A DNA stretch of 64,000 bases from Agarophyton chilense (taxonomy: Eukaryota > Rhodophyta > Florideophyceae > Gracilariales > Gracilariaceae). The stretch covers positions 186,001 to 250,000 of the forward strand of contig JARGXX010000092.1 of the NCBI GenBank assembly GCA_030374765.1. The letters are read 5' to 3'. Within the stretch, counting starts at the first letter, position 1; every line of letters begins with the position of its first letter. A program made the position numbers and the translations under genes. The notes under the pieces were generated by a model that was given only the letters and a program-made list of their open reading frames with translations, was not told the DNA's origin and made no database searches. Positions 40,210 through 52,615 of this stretch are shown here, piece by piece.

Positions 40210-41836
40210 GTGGAATGTCGTACGTGTAAAGACTTCACTGGCACAAGACACACCCATAGACCTGCAGAAAGCTGCGGTTTTAAGCGCCTTGTGCCTAAAA
40301 TGCGGTCGGAAGCTCTTCACGTGAAGCTTATTCTACGAATATCCTTCATAGATACGTTCTGGTATCTGGAGAACCAACAAAAGAAGAAGAACAACCCGTT
40401 TGCAGCAAAACAACTACTCAGTTATGTCGGGGTTATTATTTTTCCGAAAGACCTTGAGTGGATGAGACCATTAAAAGCTCTCATCGGGTTCAATAAACAG
40501 AACGATGGAGACAAGTTCTTTTCCAGATGTGATCGAGTAGGGTGAATGATGTCGGTTTGTTGGAGTTTCAGAAAGTGAATAGAGTACTACGAACGGTATG
40601 GTATAGTGCCTGGAATATCAATGGAGGGCAAAGCGATGGTAAACCGTTTCGGATACCCCTTCTTCACTACCACTGGTAGGGCCAATTACGGATTCACTCT
40701 TACGTTCTTTATGAATTTCATTGTCGGAGAGACTGAAGAAGATTTCGTTCAGGTCCTATCAAGATTTCAGTCCATTATTCCAAAGTCAACCGCAATGGAA
40801 ACCATGAATCAGAGCTTCGCTTGCATAAACGAGAGTGGGAAGGTTTCCGATACGGCATTCATATCTATCGATGAATAGAATCTCAATCAAAACGAAATAA
40901 AGAATGTAACGCCATGGTGTGCGAAGGTGAGAACGATGGCTTGGTTTGATGTTGTGTCACGGAGGTCTTCAATTTGCAAGGGTAAAGTTCTATATCAAGC
41001 TTTTCTAAAAGAAAAGAGGCATTCGAACGTACGTAGTATACAGATTTCAACCAACGGAGCCCAATATGGTTCAACTATCTCTATCGACACAAGCTGCAAA
41101 AGGTAGTGGCTTGTTTTCGGGACACAGCGGTGCCTAGAAGAAACCTTTTCCAAGATATTGGATATACCGAATCCCCTAATTCGGACTATCCTGCCTATAT
41201 CTTGTCGAAAAAGACCCTTTTTCTAGGATCCTTCCTGAGCTCCGTCGACATACAAGAAGACGCGCAACGGAGAGAATGGCCGCAAATTTGAGACCACTCA
41301 TTACTCTGAGCTTCAGGTAAAGGTCTCTTCGTAACTATCAGCCCCCTTTCCCTCTCTCTGTACTAGACCAGACGCTAAACGAGAATACGATTTACTCCTC
41401 GCTGAAGTTCAAGGATCTCAATATTGAACTCTCAAAGACTTATGGAGTTCTCTGTGCTTTTTTCGTCGATGTGGATGCCGTCGAATGGCCAGAGCTGAGG
41501 CTCAATTACGGCTACATAGGGCACGTAGCTTGCTTTTTGTTGGAATGGAGAAAAGCGTTTGTCGCACTAGCTGAACCGAATCGTTTCGCAAACCCTCCAC
41601 CGAACTCCAATCCATCAATGACTCTAATTATTCTGTTTGCATCAAGAGTGAGTGGGAGCGGCAAGAATGCTGAACGAAGCATCGAGGTTGGTTATAGTTG
41701 TAGGGAAAACGTGAGGACGGGATTCCCCTGTTGCCACATTTTACGATGGGCAATGGGGTACACTGAAGAATTATTGCGTGAGCCTCGATTAAAGCTGGTT
41801 CAAATTGAGTATTTGTCGCTCAATAGGATGTTTTAG
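40210..41836 (+). pseudogene. Mutator-like (MULE/FAR1-type) transposase relic
   Basis: Fragments in several frames. 40606-40878 contains NRFGYPFFTTTGRANYG, then FFMNFIVGETEEDFVQVLSRF, matching the MULE core where a D-x-T-Y-x-T-N strand leads to a GxxxxG-x-F block and the E-T-E/x-E-S/x-F-x-W-x-L block. 41471-41836 ends with C-x-E-N-x5-G-F-P-C-C-H-I-L, a SWIM-type zinc finger, which is the usual C-terminal part of these transposases. The part between is missing or scrambled. Terminal inverted repeats were not found. Confidence 0.6.
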
Positions 41837-44027
41837 ACATACTGGAAAACGTGTTACGGCGAATAGAAAATGATGGTACTGTCCAAGTATCGAAAAGAAG
41901 CCGGTTTTTTTTGCTAGTGATGCGATATAATCAAAACCAAAAGGAACGAACGATAAAAGTGGAGAGCTACAAAGCCTTTTGGTGTAAAATAATGACGCAT
42001 AGTTAAGTGAGTTATTGAAATGGTCTAAAAACCAACACACGGCCAGATTAAACCCTTCGCTGCCGGTATAGGTACAATCCACTTGCAGAGAGCCAAGAAA
42101 GTTCTTACTTTTTTGCAAGAGGTTCTTTAATAGGACGCATTACTCTCTCTGTCTCTTGTATGAGATCTTGAAAGACTTTACCCGCCTTGATACCGGATGT
42201 CAAAGACTACTATTACTTTCGGCGACCAATTGGTGAATAAGACTATGATAGACGCCCCAAAACTCCACTCACTGAAGCTTGGAAAACGGAAAACAGACTT
42301 TGCGGAAAAGCTGTGAAGATAAAAGAAAGAAACCGACAAAATAGATACAAAACAGAGCTAAGAAACTGAAAGTTGCATTTATCACAGCTTTTTTTGAAAG
42401 AAGAACACAGTCCCCTGAAATAGGTCACAAGATCTCAATTTATTATCCCACAGGAAAAAGTAATTAGTATCATTGAAAAATTTCACCGCTAATTGTCTGA
42501 TATTAAAAAGGTATTTGAGATGTACAGTCTGTAGATCAAAGGCTTTTGAGACACTTTGAGGGCCGTTTGAGACGCCAACTTCTGAGAAAAGGAGAGAAGG
42601 GCAGTTTTCTTTGATCTACAATCCATTGCTGACTATGGTGTTGATAAAATCGCCAGAATAGAACAATGAGAGCGAGAGTGACTGAAAAAATTCTGTTTGA
42701 AATTCTGCGCCTCGAAAGCGGGCATATGTGCCTTGACTTGGCGCGAGAATACTCGTGGGTTGGGAGTTTGAAATGGAAAGCAGAAATGATTGGCGCAGAA
42801 GGGTGAGAAGATGATCTTGTTCGTGTCTGAAATATGTGGCCGGATGTGCGCTCTGAATTGGGTGACACGGCGCATTCTGCGCTTCATGAGTTGTGTAACC
42901 TACTTTTTCTGGTCAAAATCCAATCATTCTTTTACGTACTCTACTTCGTGTATATTCCCCCTTTTCCCGTATTGCGTATGGGCATGGACGGCATACTTAC
43001 ACGTATGAAGTGCTAGGTTCAGGAGCCTAATACTGAAAAGACTACTTTGTGTGGCACCAGATTTAGTGTGCATAATTTTAGTTTTATTTTGTTGTGACAA
43101 TACTTACATAGGTAAGGACGATCTCTGGGGTCGCGAAGACCAGTTTCAAGATACCTGGTGTCTTCCCTCTTGCGTAAAGTCTGTTTGAATAACATATTCA
43201 TTGCACAGAAATTTCGTAAAATGTCCTTTTGACTACTGTAACCCCAATAAAAACGACACATGAAGAATACAAAGTTAAAAACTGTTTCAAAAACATATCT
43301 TTTAATCAATCATAATCTCTATTGTTCGCTTTCAGTTGTTTTTTTCGCTTCTTTAGCAGGAATGACACTTATAAAGCGTCTCGGCATTTATTCAACAAAA
43401 AGATGAATTTACTTAGAGATAAATATGTCCCAGTAATTCGTGATACAATTTTTCGAATAAAAAACTGTACCAAATTGTCTAATTTGTCCATAAACGATCA
43501 TATCTAGCACTCCATACGTGTTTTCAATAAAGATTACATTGGAAATTCGTCATGGGTGATCCATATCAGTCAAACTTAAACCATTCATCTACTGTTTCAG
43601 AACATTTGGCGTTTGTACAGGCGCACTATTCTGCTAAAAACCCTATTCTAATTCATACTTAAAGTAGTTAGAAAGGTACCGCATAACTTTCCAGCACTTT
43701 ATCATAACGTTACAAAGTCATAATAGCTTAAAAAACGCGACTTTATTTGATTTTTCGTTAGATATGCTATTCAAATCCATCTCAGATCTTCAACCAAAGT
43801 GGTTTCTTACAAAACATATATATTTTTTGCAAATATCGTGTTCATAAAAGTTGTAGAAATCTGGTCCGTCCACGTTCACATTTTTTGTCCGAAAAAAAAC
43901 TTTTTTCCTTCTCTTTCTCAATGAGCCTTTTTTAGGAACGTTACGCACGCCTATGTTTACGGTGCATTTTGAAAAGAAGTTTTTTTATTGTTGTACATTT
44001 TAACCAATTTGGACTTTTTCTTTGTGT
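41837..44027. other. AT-rich gene-free region
   Basis: About 2.2 kb with no frame above 110 codons. One perfect inverted repeat (42530-42620) is listed separately. It is otherwise featureless to me. Confidence 0.5.
42530..42620. repeat. 12-bp perfect inverted repeat, 91 bp overall
   Basis: TGTAGATCAAAG (42530-42541) is exactly complementary to CTTTGATCTACA (42609-42620). It could be a tiny foldback element or just a hairpin. No target duplication stands out. Confidence 0.5.
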
Positions 44028-44445
44028 TGTGCCGACCGACTACACCCATCGCGCATCATGATGGCCGATGTATTGTAATTATTGCAGCGCTGGCGGAATG
44101 CGTGCTGCTGTGTCATGCGCATATGGGGCAAGTGCATGACTATGCGGTATGTTCTCGATACTGTCCATGAGACTTTGTTTCTGCTTTGCTGTCTTGAATG
44201 CAATCGTACGCATCTGCAGATTTCACTATTGCCTCTCGTTAATCATTTCTATTGCTACAAATACCTCTTCGGGCACTATTAATAAATGCTTTCAGCGGCC
44301 ACGCTGAAAGCAACCTCAAGGGGCATTCCAATGAACCTGCTCCTGAGGTTTGGCCTATATTGTGCTCTTTGCTATCGAAACTATGAATCAGTATGATCTT
44401 TACCTGACGTCTTTCTGTTCTTTTTCGTGCACTTTGCAGTGCGTG
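44028..44445 (+). repeat. 5' LTR of element 4
   Basis: It starts TGTGCCGACCGACTACACCC and shares blocks with 53399-53823: CCATCGCGCATCATGAT, CACTATTAATAAATG[CA]TTTCAGCGG, CCTATATTGTGCT and AGTGCGTG. Identity is clearly lower than for the other LTR pairs, so this is the oldest element. A short stem CTTTCAGCGGCCACGCTGAAAG lies near 44290-44311. Confidence 0.75.
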
Positions 44446-45163
44446 ATTCAACCCCAATCAACAAAGCGCTTTGCTCTCGAAGAGTCAGTGTAGTTTGTTC
44501 TGCGCACAGCAGTAAGGAACACAGAAGAAATGCGGTCCTCGAACTATGGTTTGGTTTCTGTTACCCAGCCTCCGTCTCTCAATCTGTCGACCCGCCGTCT
44601 CTGATCAAATTTGAGACAGCCTTCACTGCGTATTGCGCCGAGGTTGAAGATGTTAACGCAGACAAGAACGAAGAGACCAAGATTTCATCTGCATCTCTTG
44701 AAAAGTGCATGGAGGCAGTAACTTTACATGCCTTGTGTATTTTGGGTGAGATATCTGGAATCAACAATGCCGAAGAAGCTACTGTAGAGAAATTCCATGT
44801 ATGGTTCGACGCCGCATCAAGTTCTGTGCCGAAAGACCTCGCCGAGCGTATCGATGCATCTTTGAGATCCGTTGTTTTTGTTGTCAACAAAGCAGACCCA
44901 GCGGTTGGTGTAAGAAATTTTATTAGTAACGTAGTTACCGAGTTGACCCAGAAAAACGCCTCAAATGTACTTCATGACACCAACATGGAAAAGAAAGTCA
45001 TTTACCTCCTAGGTCGATATTTTTAGCCCGATGTCCTGCAGGAGCGAATCCAAATACTGCACATGGGATGGAAGAAGGAACAACTTGCGCGTATCAAACA
45101 ATATAAAGAAGAGATCGCCAATATTGCTCTCGAGATATCTCTCACCAAGACAGCTCGTGTGTG
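44446..45163 (+). pseudogene. gag: gag relic of element 4
   Basis: A frame from the LTR edge runs to TAG at about 45026, then continues with a stop to 45163. It shows a helix-rich capsid-like region (KFETAFTAYCAEVEDVNADK, then ITALHALCILGEISG-type segments and VVFVVNKADPAVGVRNFIS). There is no ATG near the LTR edge in this frame. The assignment rests on position and on the zinc knuckle and protease that follow. Confidence 0.55.
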
Positions 45164-45247
45164 ACTAAATCCTCGAAAGATCATTCAGCTTCGTGCGCGT
45201 GAACGCAATCGAGATGATCATTCAAAGACAATAAGTCAGCGGACTCC

Positions 45248-46006
45248 TTGTCATCTGACAAAAGAAAGCTCTTACATTCTAGAGACAAGCACAAAACTGC
45301 CGAATGGACCGAAACCTGTCTGAACGATAACTGTGACGGTATCCATCTTTTGAAAGACTGCCCAACAACAGCAACGGAACTCAAGAAAGAACTTTTCAAG
45401 AAGCTTTACAACAGAAAGAAGGCGAAAAGTTTTGAAACTGAGAAAGGTCAGCAGTCCTCAGGTGTTCCGATACCGAATTCAAATGAGTGGCGTTTCCGAA
45501 TCGCCATGGAAGATGCTGTATTTGACGTAGTACTCGGAGATTCTGGCTCGTATTTAAGCGTAATTGACACTTCTATTCTCAATAAGGTCAAGAAATGTGT
45601 GTCGGACGTCAACGTGAATAGATTCAGTCCAAAAATTTCTCTTGCAAAGGCCTTTAAAACCAAAAACGCAACCATGTTTTCTGCTTCTCGATCTGTAGTA
45701 CTCACTGCCATCATCTATTTACCTGGTTGGAATATAACCGTTAGTGTTCGAAGTTTTGAATTCTATGTGGTGGATCTAGATACCGACGAAGTTCTCCTTG
45801 GGCGCCCTTTTCTGAATTCCATCGGGTTAAACCTCAGAGACCACCTTGTCCGTGATACGGACTCCATTTACGACAAGCATATGGACGAGCTGGAATCACA
45901 TCAATCAAAGCTTGCTGCGGCGAAGTACGAAGGCTTGAGGTACATGATAGAAAACGACGATCCCATACAGATTTTCGAGTGTCTGGCTGCCGGAATTATT
46001 AAGCCG
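45248..46006 (+). pseudogene. Zinc knuckle and protease relic of element 4
   Basis: One open frame with C-LNDN-C-DGI-H-LLKD-C (zinc knuckle-like) at about residues 19-33 and a retropepsin: active site LGDSGSYLSVID near 45532-45567, and the second block VLLGRPFLNSIGL near 45790-45830. The D-S-G triad is intact. The frame runs into element 5 at about 46006, where homology to retroelements changes strand. Confidence 0.75.
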
Positions 46007-46485
46007 GGTAGCGCATCGGGCGTATTCCCGTACCTCTCCAGTAGATGGTTCAAATCCTTACGTAGTGTTTTCACTGGTGCAGAAACCTGCTTCCCATCGT
46101 CTTGACGAACGAGTGCTTGGTGCGCACTGCGTAATTGTTCGACATCAGCGATAAGAGCGGCGATCTGCGATTCCAACGCAACCATGCGCACACGCGAAGC
46201 GCTTGACTCAGACTTGAGACGACGCACTTTCCTGCGCAAATCATCCTCTTGTTGAGGTCCGAGGACCTCAGGGTCAACTACGGCTTCTGTGGTGGGCGTG
46301 AATGCCGCTGCCACAGGGGCCGGTACATCCGAGAGGTATCGTTCATCATTCACCGAGGGTGAGCGCGACATCGCTTGACGATACAGCTGCTCTCCAGCTT
46401 CAACAGATGAGGCGAGCCTCGGTTTCGGGGGTGGTCCCGCAGGACCGGGGCGACCAGTACTCAACTGGCTTCGGGTCTTCGGCAT
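46007..46485 (-). pseudogene. gag: gag N-terminal fragment of element 5
   Basis: From the ATG at 46483-46485 (MPKTRSQLSTGRPGPAGPPP) through a Pro/Ala-rich region to a coiled coil (DDLRRKVRRLKSESSASRV...) ending VKTLRKDLNHLLERYGNTP, which matches LRTLRRDVNSLLESFGTP of element 1 gag. Homology stops at about 46007, where element 4 sequence begins. About 160 codons remain, uninterrupted. Confidence 0.75.
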
Positions 46486-47290
46486 CTTAGACCAAACCTG
46501 AGTCCAGGTGCGAACCAAATGGTGTCTTCCACTTCTCGACCACGTGTTCAACCACGATGAATTCCGCAATTGCCGGAGGTGGTTCGATAAACAATAACTG
46601 TAGTGATTCCACTTCTTCTAAGTATCGATATCGATTCCACGTTCCAGGAACGAATTGTTCAGTGCAGCTAACCACAGTGGTTCTAAGTCGAGAGACCACT
46701 TGTAGTATCCGCTCTAACGAAGAGAGCAGACACCTGCGACAGCGTTCGGACTGCCGATGGGTCGCTTGCAGCGAAGGAAAAGAGGTGGTAGAGCTACAAC
46801 ACCAGCGAGCTGGAAGTGGGGTGTAAGGCCACTACTCGCCAGCGAGGGTGAACAGTGCAACTGTAAAACGTTGATGGAATGTAGGTACGAGACGGCTCGT
46901 CAAGTGGTTGGGGGCTGACTATCTATTATAGCTCGTCCGGATCTCCGGTTAAGGAATCTTAAGCGAGGAACAGAATAGTCATGATGCCCATGTTGTCTCC
47001 TTTACTTGGAGTCGGCGCTCACCTCTGGTACACTACATACTGTGTACCAGGGTGAGTGCCCAAATAAATATATAAATAATACCCAGTGGTCAGCCACTTA
47101 GCCAAACCACTGTATGGGTACGGTCCCTAATGGACGTCTAGCTACAAAGGGTAGTAAAACCAGCCACGTGGATCGCCACTACATGCGCCGTTGCAAGCCA
47201 CTCGACCCATGACGCCACGTGTTCCACTAAGACAATCTGCCTTTAGGCATCCTATGCGGGGTGCCGTTTCATATCACGATTTTGATGACA
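46007..47290 (-). mobile_element. Element 5: reverse-oriented LTR plus gag N-terminus fragment
   Basis: Read on the minus strand: LTR sequence (from about 47290 down to 46701, ending GGATACTACA), spacer AG, primer site TGGTCTCTCGACTTAGAA (46698 down to 46681), a leader, then a gag start. It is related to elements 1 and 2 by primer site and gag. The far end of the LTR is uncertain. It breaks element 4 between protease and RT. Confidence 0.7.
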
Positions 47291-47379
47291 TCACTCATTT
47301 ATGAGTTCCAACCGCGACTTCGCAAAAAACCAACATATCGGATTCCCCGACATAGTAGAATACGACAAAAATGACTACT

Positions 47380-48457
47380 CCAAGGCGGTAGCGACTCTGG
47401 GAACCATTTCCACGCAGTCTTATCTCACAAATTCGACGCACGCGTCGAAAAGAAGCTGCAGTGGATAGATAATTTTTTATTCTACGCTAAGGACGAACAT
47501 GAATTGATGCCCAACTTTGAATCTTTCCTACTCGTTGGCAGGGAGATCGGGCTGAAGATACACGCCTGTGAATCAACATTCTTCTCACACGAAGCCCAGT
47601 ACCGTGGCCGCGTCATCTCTGCCGACGGACTGCAGTACCATCCACGACACTTCGACTCAATGGTTTCCATGAAAGCTTCAAACATGACAAGCGAGCTGCA
47701 GCAATTCATGTGCGACACAAACTGCATGCGCAATTCGATCTCTGCTTAAGTCGAACGCATAGCTCCGCTTCATGAACTTCTTGAGCAGTTCTACACAAAG
47801 AAAGGCAAGCAGACGAAGAACGCTCTACCCAATCTCTCCATCGTCACATCATGGGGCGCCGGTCATGATGCAGCTTTCACTGACATAAAAACACAATTAG
47901 CTGCCTCCATCAAGCTTGCGCATCCTAAATCCGACCACTACATGTGTTTATTCAGAGATGCTTCGGAAATTCACTGGGAAGCAATACTTAGTCAGGTACC
48001 GCTTAAAGAGAGAAAAAATATGATCGATAATCAACATCACGAACCACTGTGTTTTCTATCTGGCACTCTTTCCGGCTTGGAAGCCAACTGGTCTATCCCT
48101 GAAAAGGAAGGCTATGCCATTGTAGAAGCCATGTGCCATTTGGACTATTTGGTTTCCGGTCATAAAGTCAACATCTTTACTGGTCACTCGAATCTCGTCT
48201 ACCTTTACTATCCAAATGGCCAAAACCCAGAGATATCTAGGCATACAATCAGTAAGCTCCTGTGCTACGTCCTTGATGGTGGCACCAATCAATCCTAAAG
48301 TGAATACCAAATTGGATTGGCCAGATTTAAAGTACATAAAGAAAACACAAGCCCAGTCGAAGGAAAAGCCTCCCAAAAACTTTAAGAAAACACCGAACGA
48401 TTATAAGACCGATAGAGATGTATTATTGATTCCTTCAGACGACGAGCTCTTCAAGTA
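47380..48457 (+). pseudogene. RT (C-terminal half) and RNase H relic of element 4
   Basis: The catalytic block reads W-I-D-N-F-L-F-Y-A (about 47461-47490), so the second Asp of the usual D-D is Asn. Thumb and connection segments follow (GREIGLKIHACESTFF, YRGRVISADG). The RNase H part begins LFRDASEIHWEAILSQVP near 47945, then EPLCFLSGTLSG, NWSIPEKEGYAIVEA and IFTGHSNLVYLY, where the usual D of T-D-H is Gly. Several stops occur. The N-terminal half of RT is mostly lost at the element 5 junction. Confidence 0.78.
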
Positions 48458-48636
48458 GCGAGTTTTGATTGCCGCCCACACTGGTCACGGAAGACATCGG
48501 AGCTCTAATGGAACCTCAGCTTCCATCAGGGCAGAGTTCTTCTGGAAGAACATTGAAGGAAACGTAGAAGGCTTCGTGAACACATGCCTCCATTTCTTAT
48601 GTACTGCGTCTCTGGACTAAAACGGTAGCGAGGCGG

Positions 48637-49154
48637 TGTATGACCTGACGGTTCTAGGGAGCACGCGATGGGCTCGACATAGAAGGAGGAGATTTAGGAT
48701 ACCTGTAAGGTGTGGAAGCACCAGCCACTGAAGGGTACAACAGGAACGACGGGCTCACTGAGAACAACTTGGTAAACGATGATGCACAGTACACGCCGGT
48801 CCGGAAACCCGTACGGACTCTAGGCTTACCTTTATGGTCGACTGTAGAAACCAAAGGGGGTAAAAGTAGTCTAGTAGATGCTTATCTTTACAATGGCGAC
48901 AGGGGTGGCCATGCTTAGTGAAGATATATATCTCCCGAGCCACTCGACCTTCGGTGGCGCTCCTCACCACGTGGCTCCGAGGGGGACCTTGAGGTGTGCC
49001 TCCTTATCCACATACTCTTATCCAAATAATACTAAATTAGCGAAAAGCTAAGCTAATTGCTAACTAAACCACTGTAGTACACGGCGCATGCCGGCAACTA
49101 TCCAGGTCCACCACGTGGCATAACTCCCTCATCGGTGTAGCTCACTATACTACA
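48637..49154 (+). repeat. LTR-like repeat, copy 1 (solo, inside element 4)
   Basis: 518 bp from TGTATGACCTG to CACTATACTACA. It aligns along its length with 52616-53135 (shared blocks GATGA[TA]*CACAG[CT]*, GAAGATATATATCT, GGCGCTCCTC[AG]CCACGTGG, AAATTA[GT]CGAAAAGCTAA, CTAACTAAACCAC). TG...CA ends suggest a solo LTR. It separates RNase H from integrase of element 4. No clean target duplication is seen. Confidence 0.68.
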
Positions 49155-50063
49155 GCGTATGGAAAAACTATTCCCAGTCTATTAGGTCAAAGTCTCCACT
49201 CATATTAACCTAATGAGTTGATTCACTTCGACCTTTGTCACATGTCAGGTGGCGAGGATGGCTTTTTGTATCTTCTGGTAGTCAAAAATGATCACAAGAG
49301 TTACATTTGGCTCACTCTTAGGACCGATATCACTGCTAAAGTCGCAGAAAATATTCTGATAAACTGTTTTTCAGCGTTTGGTGTGTCTCACCAATGGGTC
49401 TCTAACCGCGGCTCTCACTTTAAGGACGAAATCGTTCGTGTTCTGAAGGAAAAGACCAAGTCATCTAATCAGTTCGGGTTGGCCTAATTCTCCTGGTGAA
49501 ATAGAACTGTTGAAGTCGTCTGCCGAGAGCTACTACGCGTATCTCGTGCTCTTCTGTATTAGTAACAGCTCCCACAAAGCTATTGGCCCATGTACAATCT
49601 GCTTTGAACAATTCGACATTAGACCGACTCAGTAATCGTTTTTCCTTAACGGTGTTTACTGGTCGTAGGCAGGACTCGCCGCTTACTGCTTCTACTCGGA
49701 ATGTTGGTGAGAAAGTAGACTTTCTTAAGCTCAACGTCATTCGAAAGGCTCAACTAGACCGCATTAGACCGCTGCAATTTGCCTTAGACGGAACGAACAA
49801 GGATACAGCCCAACGCTCCACCAAGAAGCGCCAAAAGGCTGTGACAAGTAATAACCGGAAGACAAATGGTCTTCCAATCAACTCTATCGAGGGTGATTTC
49901 ATTCTTCGAGATGTACCGCAGCGTGAGAGGAATAAAAATCCATCACTTAAGGAATGGACAATATCGCGTTCTTTTCCGTCGATATGAGTATATCTTCCTT
50001 ATGGAGTCTTTACTTAACGGTCACAAGGAAGAGTTACACGGTCGCAGGTTGACATTATTTTAA
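49155..50063 (+). pseudogene. Integrase relic of element 4
   Basis: It starts with LIHFDLCHMSGGEDGFLYLLVVK (first catalytic D in HFDLCHM), then WVSNRGSHFKDE, where the second D is Asn, and a C-terminal region (ALNNSTLDRLSNRFSLTVFTGR; IEGDFILRDVPQRERNK) in other frames. The last part, FILRDVP...LKEWTISRSFP, resembles the SH3-like end of gypsy integrases. Frameshifts at about 49487 and 49980. Confidence 0.72.
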
Positions 50064-50537
50064 AACAACAGTTTCAAATTCACTGAAGAACTAAGGGACT
50101 ATATTGCCTTTAAAAAAAATTTAACTATTTGTTCTTGAGCAATTTCTATATATCAAACGCCTACAAGGGCATATTAGGTTACTTGTAAAATGGCGCGGAT
50201 TCTCTGACAAAGAAACGGACTTGGTAAATCTGAACAGTCTACGAGGGTATGTCCTTACTCTGGTTTCCAAATAAATGAAGGATCAGGAGAAAACGGAAAC
50301 TCAACGTCAGCGCTCTATAGTTTCGTCTATATCAAAGTGACTTCCGTACTCTTGCACGTCACAACTCACGGGGCGCTGTTCTACAGTCCCTGAAATTTGA
50401 AACGCAGCACGCAATGTGTAGACGTCGAATCTGCAACGCTTCCTCGAATCCCGGAGTAAAGCGGATGACGTCAAATCATGTAATTCACTTGCAACATAGA
50501 TGCATTCCTACCCTGCGTGCTCTGTATTCTTCTTGTA
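50064..50537. other. Non-coding sequence before the solo LTR
   Basis: About 470 bp without a gene. CTACAGTCCCTGAAATTTG at 50381 could be the left terminal repeat of the Tc1/mariner relic (TA followed by CAGT...), but the matching right end was not found. Confidence 0.3.
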
Positions 50538-50542
50538 CACGT

Positions 50543-51455
50543 TGTAGAGCAACGCCCAGTCAGGGGATACTTGAAGATGCAACTCATAGAATGAGGATTG
50601 AACCCTCCGAGGGTTATGATTATGATCCCCTCTAAGGTGTGCTGAGGTGGCACTGTTTTCTGGTTATATTTCGCCTATAAGGGAAAATTCGGATGGCCCA
50701 TGGTTGGATTGGCCCCGTGATACACGTGGCTTAATTTTGGCACCGAATTTCGGATATTTGTTAGAACGTTGGATTTTTGGGCCCTGGCAGTGGGATCTCC
50801 ACGTGTATGGCCCTGAGCAGGTGTGCACTACTTTAGAGTTTAGTTAGTGGGCCCTACTTAGGGAGGCGAGATCTGACAGTCCGAGCTCAGAGTAAATGGT
50901 AACCAAGGTTGGTCTTCGATACCTTTAGAGGTTCTTCGTCGCCATCGTTTCGGCCTTACAACCCGGAACGGGCTCTGGTTAGCAACGCCTGCGTAGGGAC
51001 ACGACTCCACTTGGAGAGTGCCCACGTTTGGGTTCCGTGCAACCACCCCCTTGGGACCGCTCAGACGACCTGCGTGCACGATACCCCGTGGGGGTTCTGC
51101 TTACTTGTTGCGTGCTTTTTGTGTTTCCTTTCGAGGACAGGTTTTCGCCCCTGTATTGGGTTTCTTTTGTTGTTTCGCCCCTTTTTTGGTTCTCGGGTCC
51201 GGTGCCTGTTAGTGCCCGACCCTCGCCCCGTTTTTCCTCTTCGCCGGATTTTCCCCCATTCTTTGGGATACCCATACCCATTCCCGATCCACGGTTTCTA
51301 CCCCTCACCTCCGTCGGTACTGCCGGAATCCCCCGTGGGAGTTACACCCCACACTACGGGTGGAACGGAGGGCCCTGTCTCTGAGTCTGCCTCCCCCAGG
51401 GAGCAAGGCTTCGAACACCTTGAGAGCACTCCCCGTCGCCGGGTTTTGCTCCACA
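50543..51455 (+). repeat. Solo LTR of the element 1 family, with 5-bp target duplication
   Basis: It matches the element 1 LTR over its full length (TGTAGAG to CTCCACA) with about 15 differences. It is flanked by CACGT at 50538-50542 and CACGT at 51456-51460, which proves the ends and a 5-bp target duplication for this family. No internal sequence remains, so it arose by LTR-LTR recombination. Confidence 0.95.
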
Positions 51456-51632
51456 CACGTGCGTTTTATCGAATATGGCGCGAACAGGGCAGCGAAAATA
51501 CAACGCGCAGAATCGTTTCCTTTAAAGATTCCCGCCAAGCCAAATGTCCGATTGCCATCATGTCTTGCAACAGTACTCTAGAAACGGGATTCTCTCACGT
51601 GTGCACATCCATCCTTCCCAGATAGTACAATC

Positions 51633-52609
51633 ATGCCACCTAGTGGCTACCTTTCAAACTACGAAAAGGGCCAAATTGTAGCACTGCGCAGCCAACCAAT
51701 ACCGATTCGTCATATAGCAAATCAGCTTCGCAGGTCCCATTCGACAATAACTCGCTTCTCAAAGCGCCATGCCGGAAACAATCCTGCCACGAAGCTAAAA
51801 AATGCTCTCAACATATCCAAAAAGAGAACAAGGCTTCTATTCAGGCTGGCGTCTACAGGAAACTATAGCGCTTATTAACTAAGAACGAGACTCAACTCGC
51901 ACATCGGTGTTCGACACATACAACAGATATTGCAAAACATTCCTGATCTTAACAAAAGTCACAAACAGAAGCGCCTCCAATGGGCACGTCGGTGCATATC
52001 CAAAGAAGACTCGGTTGGGATAAAAATGATTTTTTCTGAAGAGAAGATGCTTAATCTGGATGACCCCGACGGTTATGTTTACTATTGGCATTATTTCACA
52101 AAGGACCAACGTCGCTTTTCTACGCGCCAGAATGGTGGTGCTTCGGTTATGTGTCGGGAGGGTATATGGTTTTTGGTGTTTCCAAGCTCATAATTACAAG
52201 TGAAAATCACAATGAAGAGAAGTATTGCATTACTTTACAGACGGGTTTGCTTTCCTTTGTGGCTGAATTTTTTGGAGAATCGTGCACGTATATTTGTCAA
52301 TAAGACAATTCTTCGATTCATACTGCAAAACACAGGCGCAATTGGCTACTTAAGCATCGTGTGCCGACTCTATCTTGGCCTGCCAAGTCCCCGAACCTCA
52401 ATATAATTGTGAATGTGTGTGGTGGAGTGGAAAGGAATGTTTATGCTGGCTACAAGCCGTTTGAAAATGTAGAAGAATTGAAGGAAAGTATTGTAGAGGA
52501 GTGGAAAGTAATTGCGCCTGCTTACTTATTGAAAGTATATCACAGTTATAAGAGGCGTCTATTATCTTTCATTGATGAAAAGGGCGTGTGGTTTAAACCA
52601 AAACCGTAG
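51633..52609 (+). pseudogene. Tc1/mariner-type transposase relic
   Basis: Four frame pieces from the ATG at 51633. A helix-turn-helix start (YLSNYEKGQIVALR, IRHIANQLRRSHSTI) precedes the DDE core: IFSEEKMLNLDDPDGYVYYW (first acidic residue now Glu), a stop just before DNSSIHTAK (second Asp kept), and SWPAKSPNLNIIVNVCGG, where the family has S-P-D-L-N-x-I-E. C-terminal VEELKESIVEEWKVI follows. Stops near 51879, 52194 and 52304 make it dead. It lies just right of the solo LTR. Confidence 0.85.
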
Positions 52610-52615
52610 CGGAGG

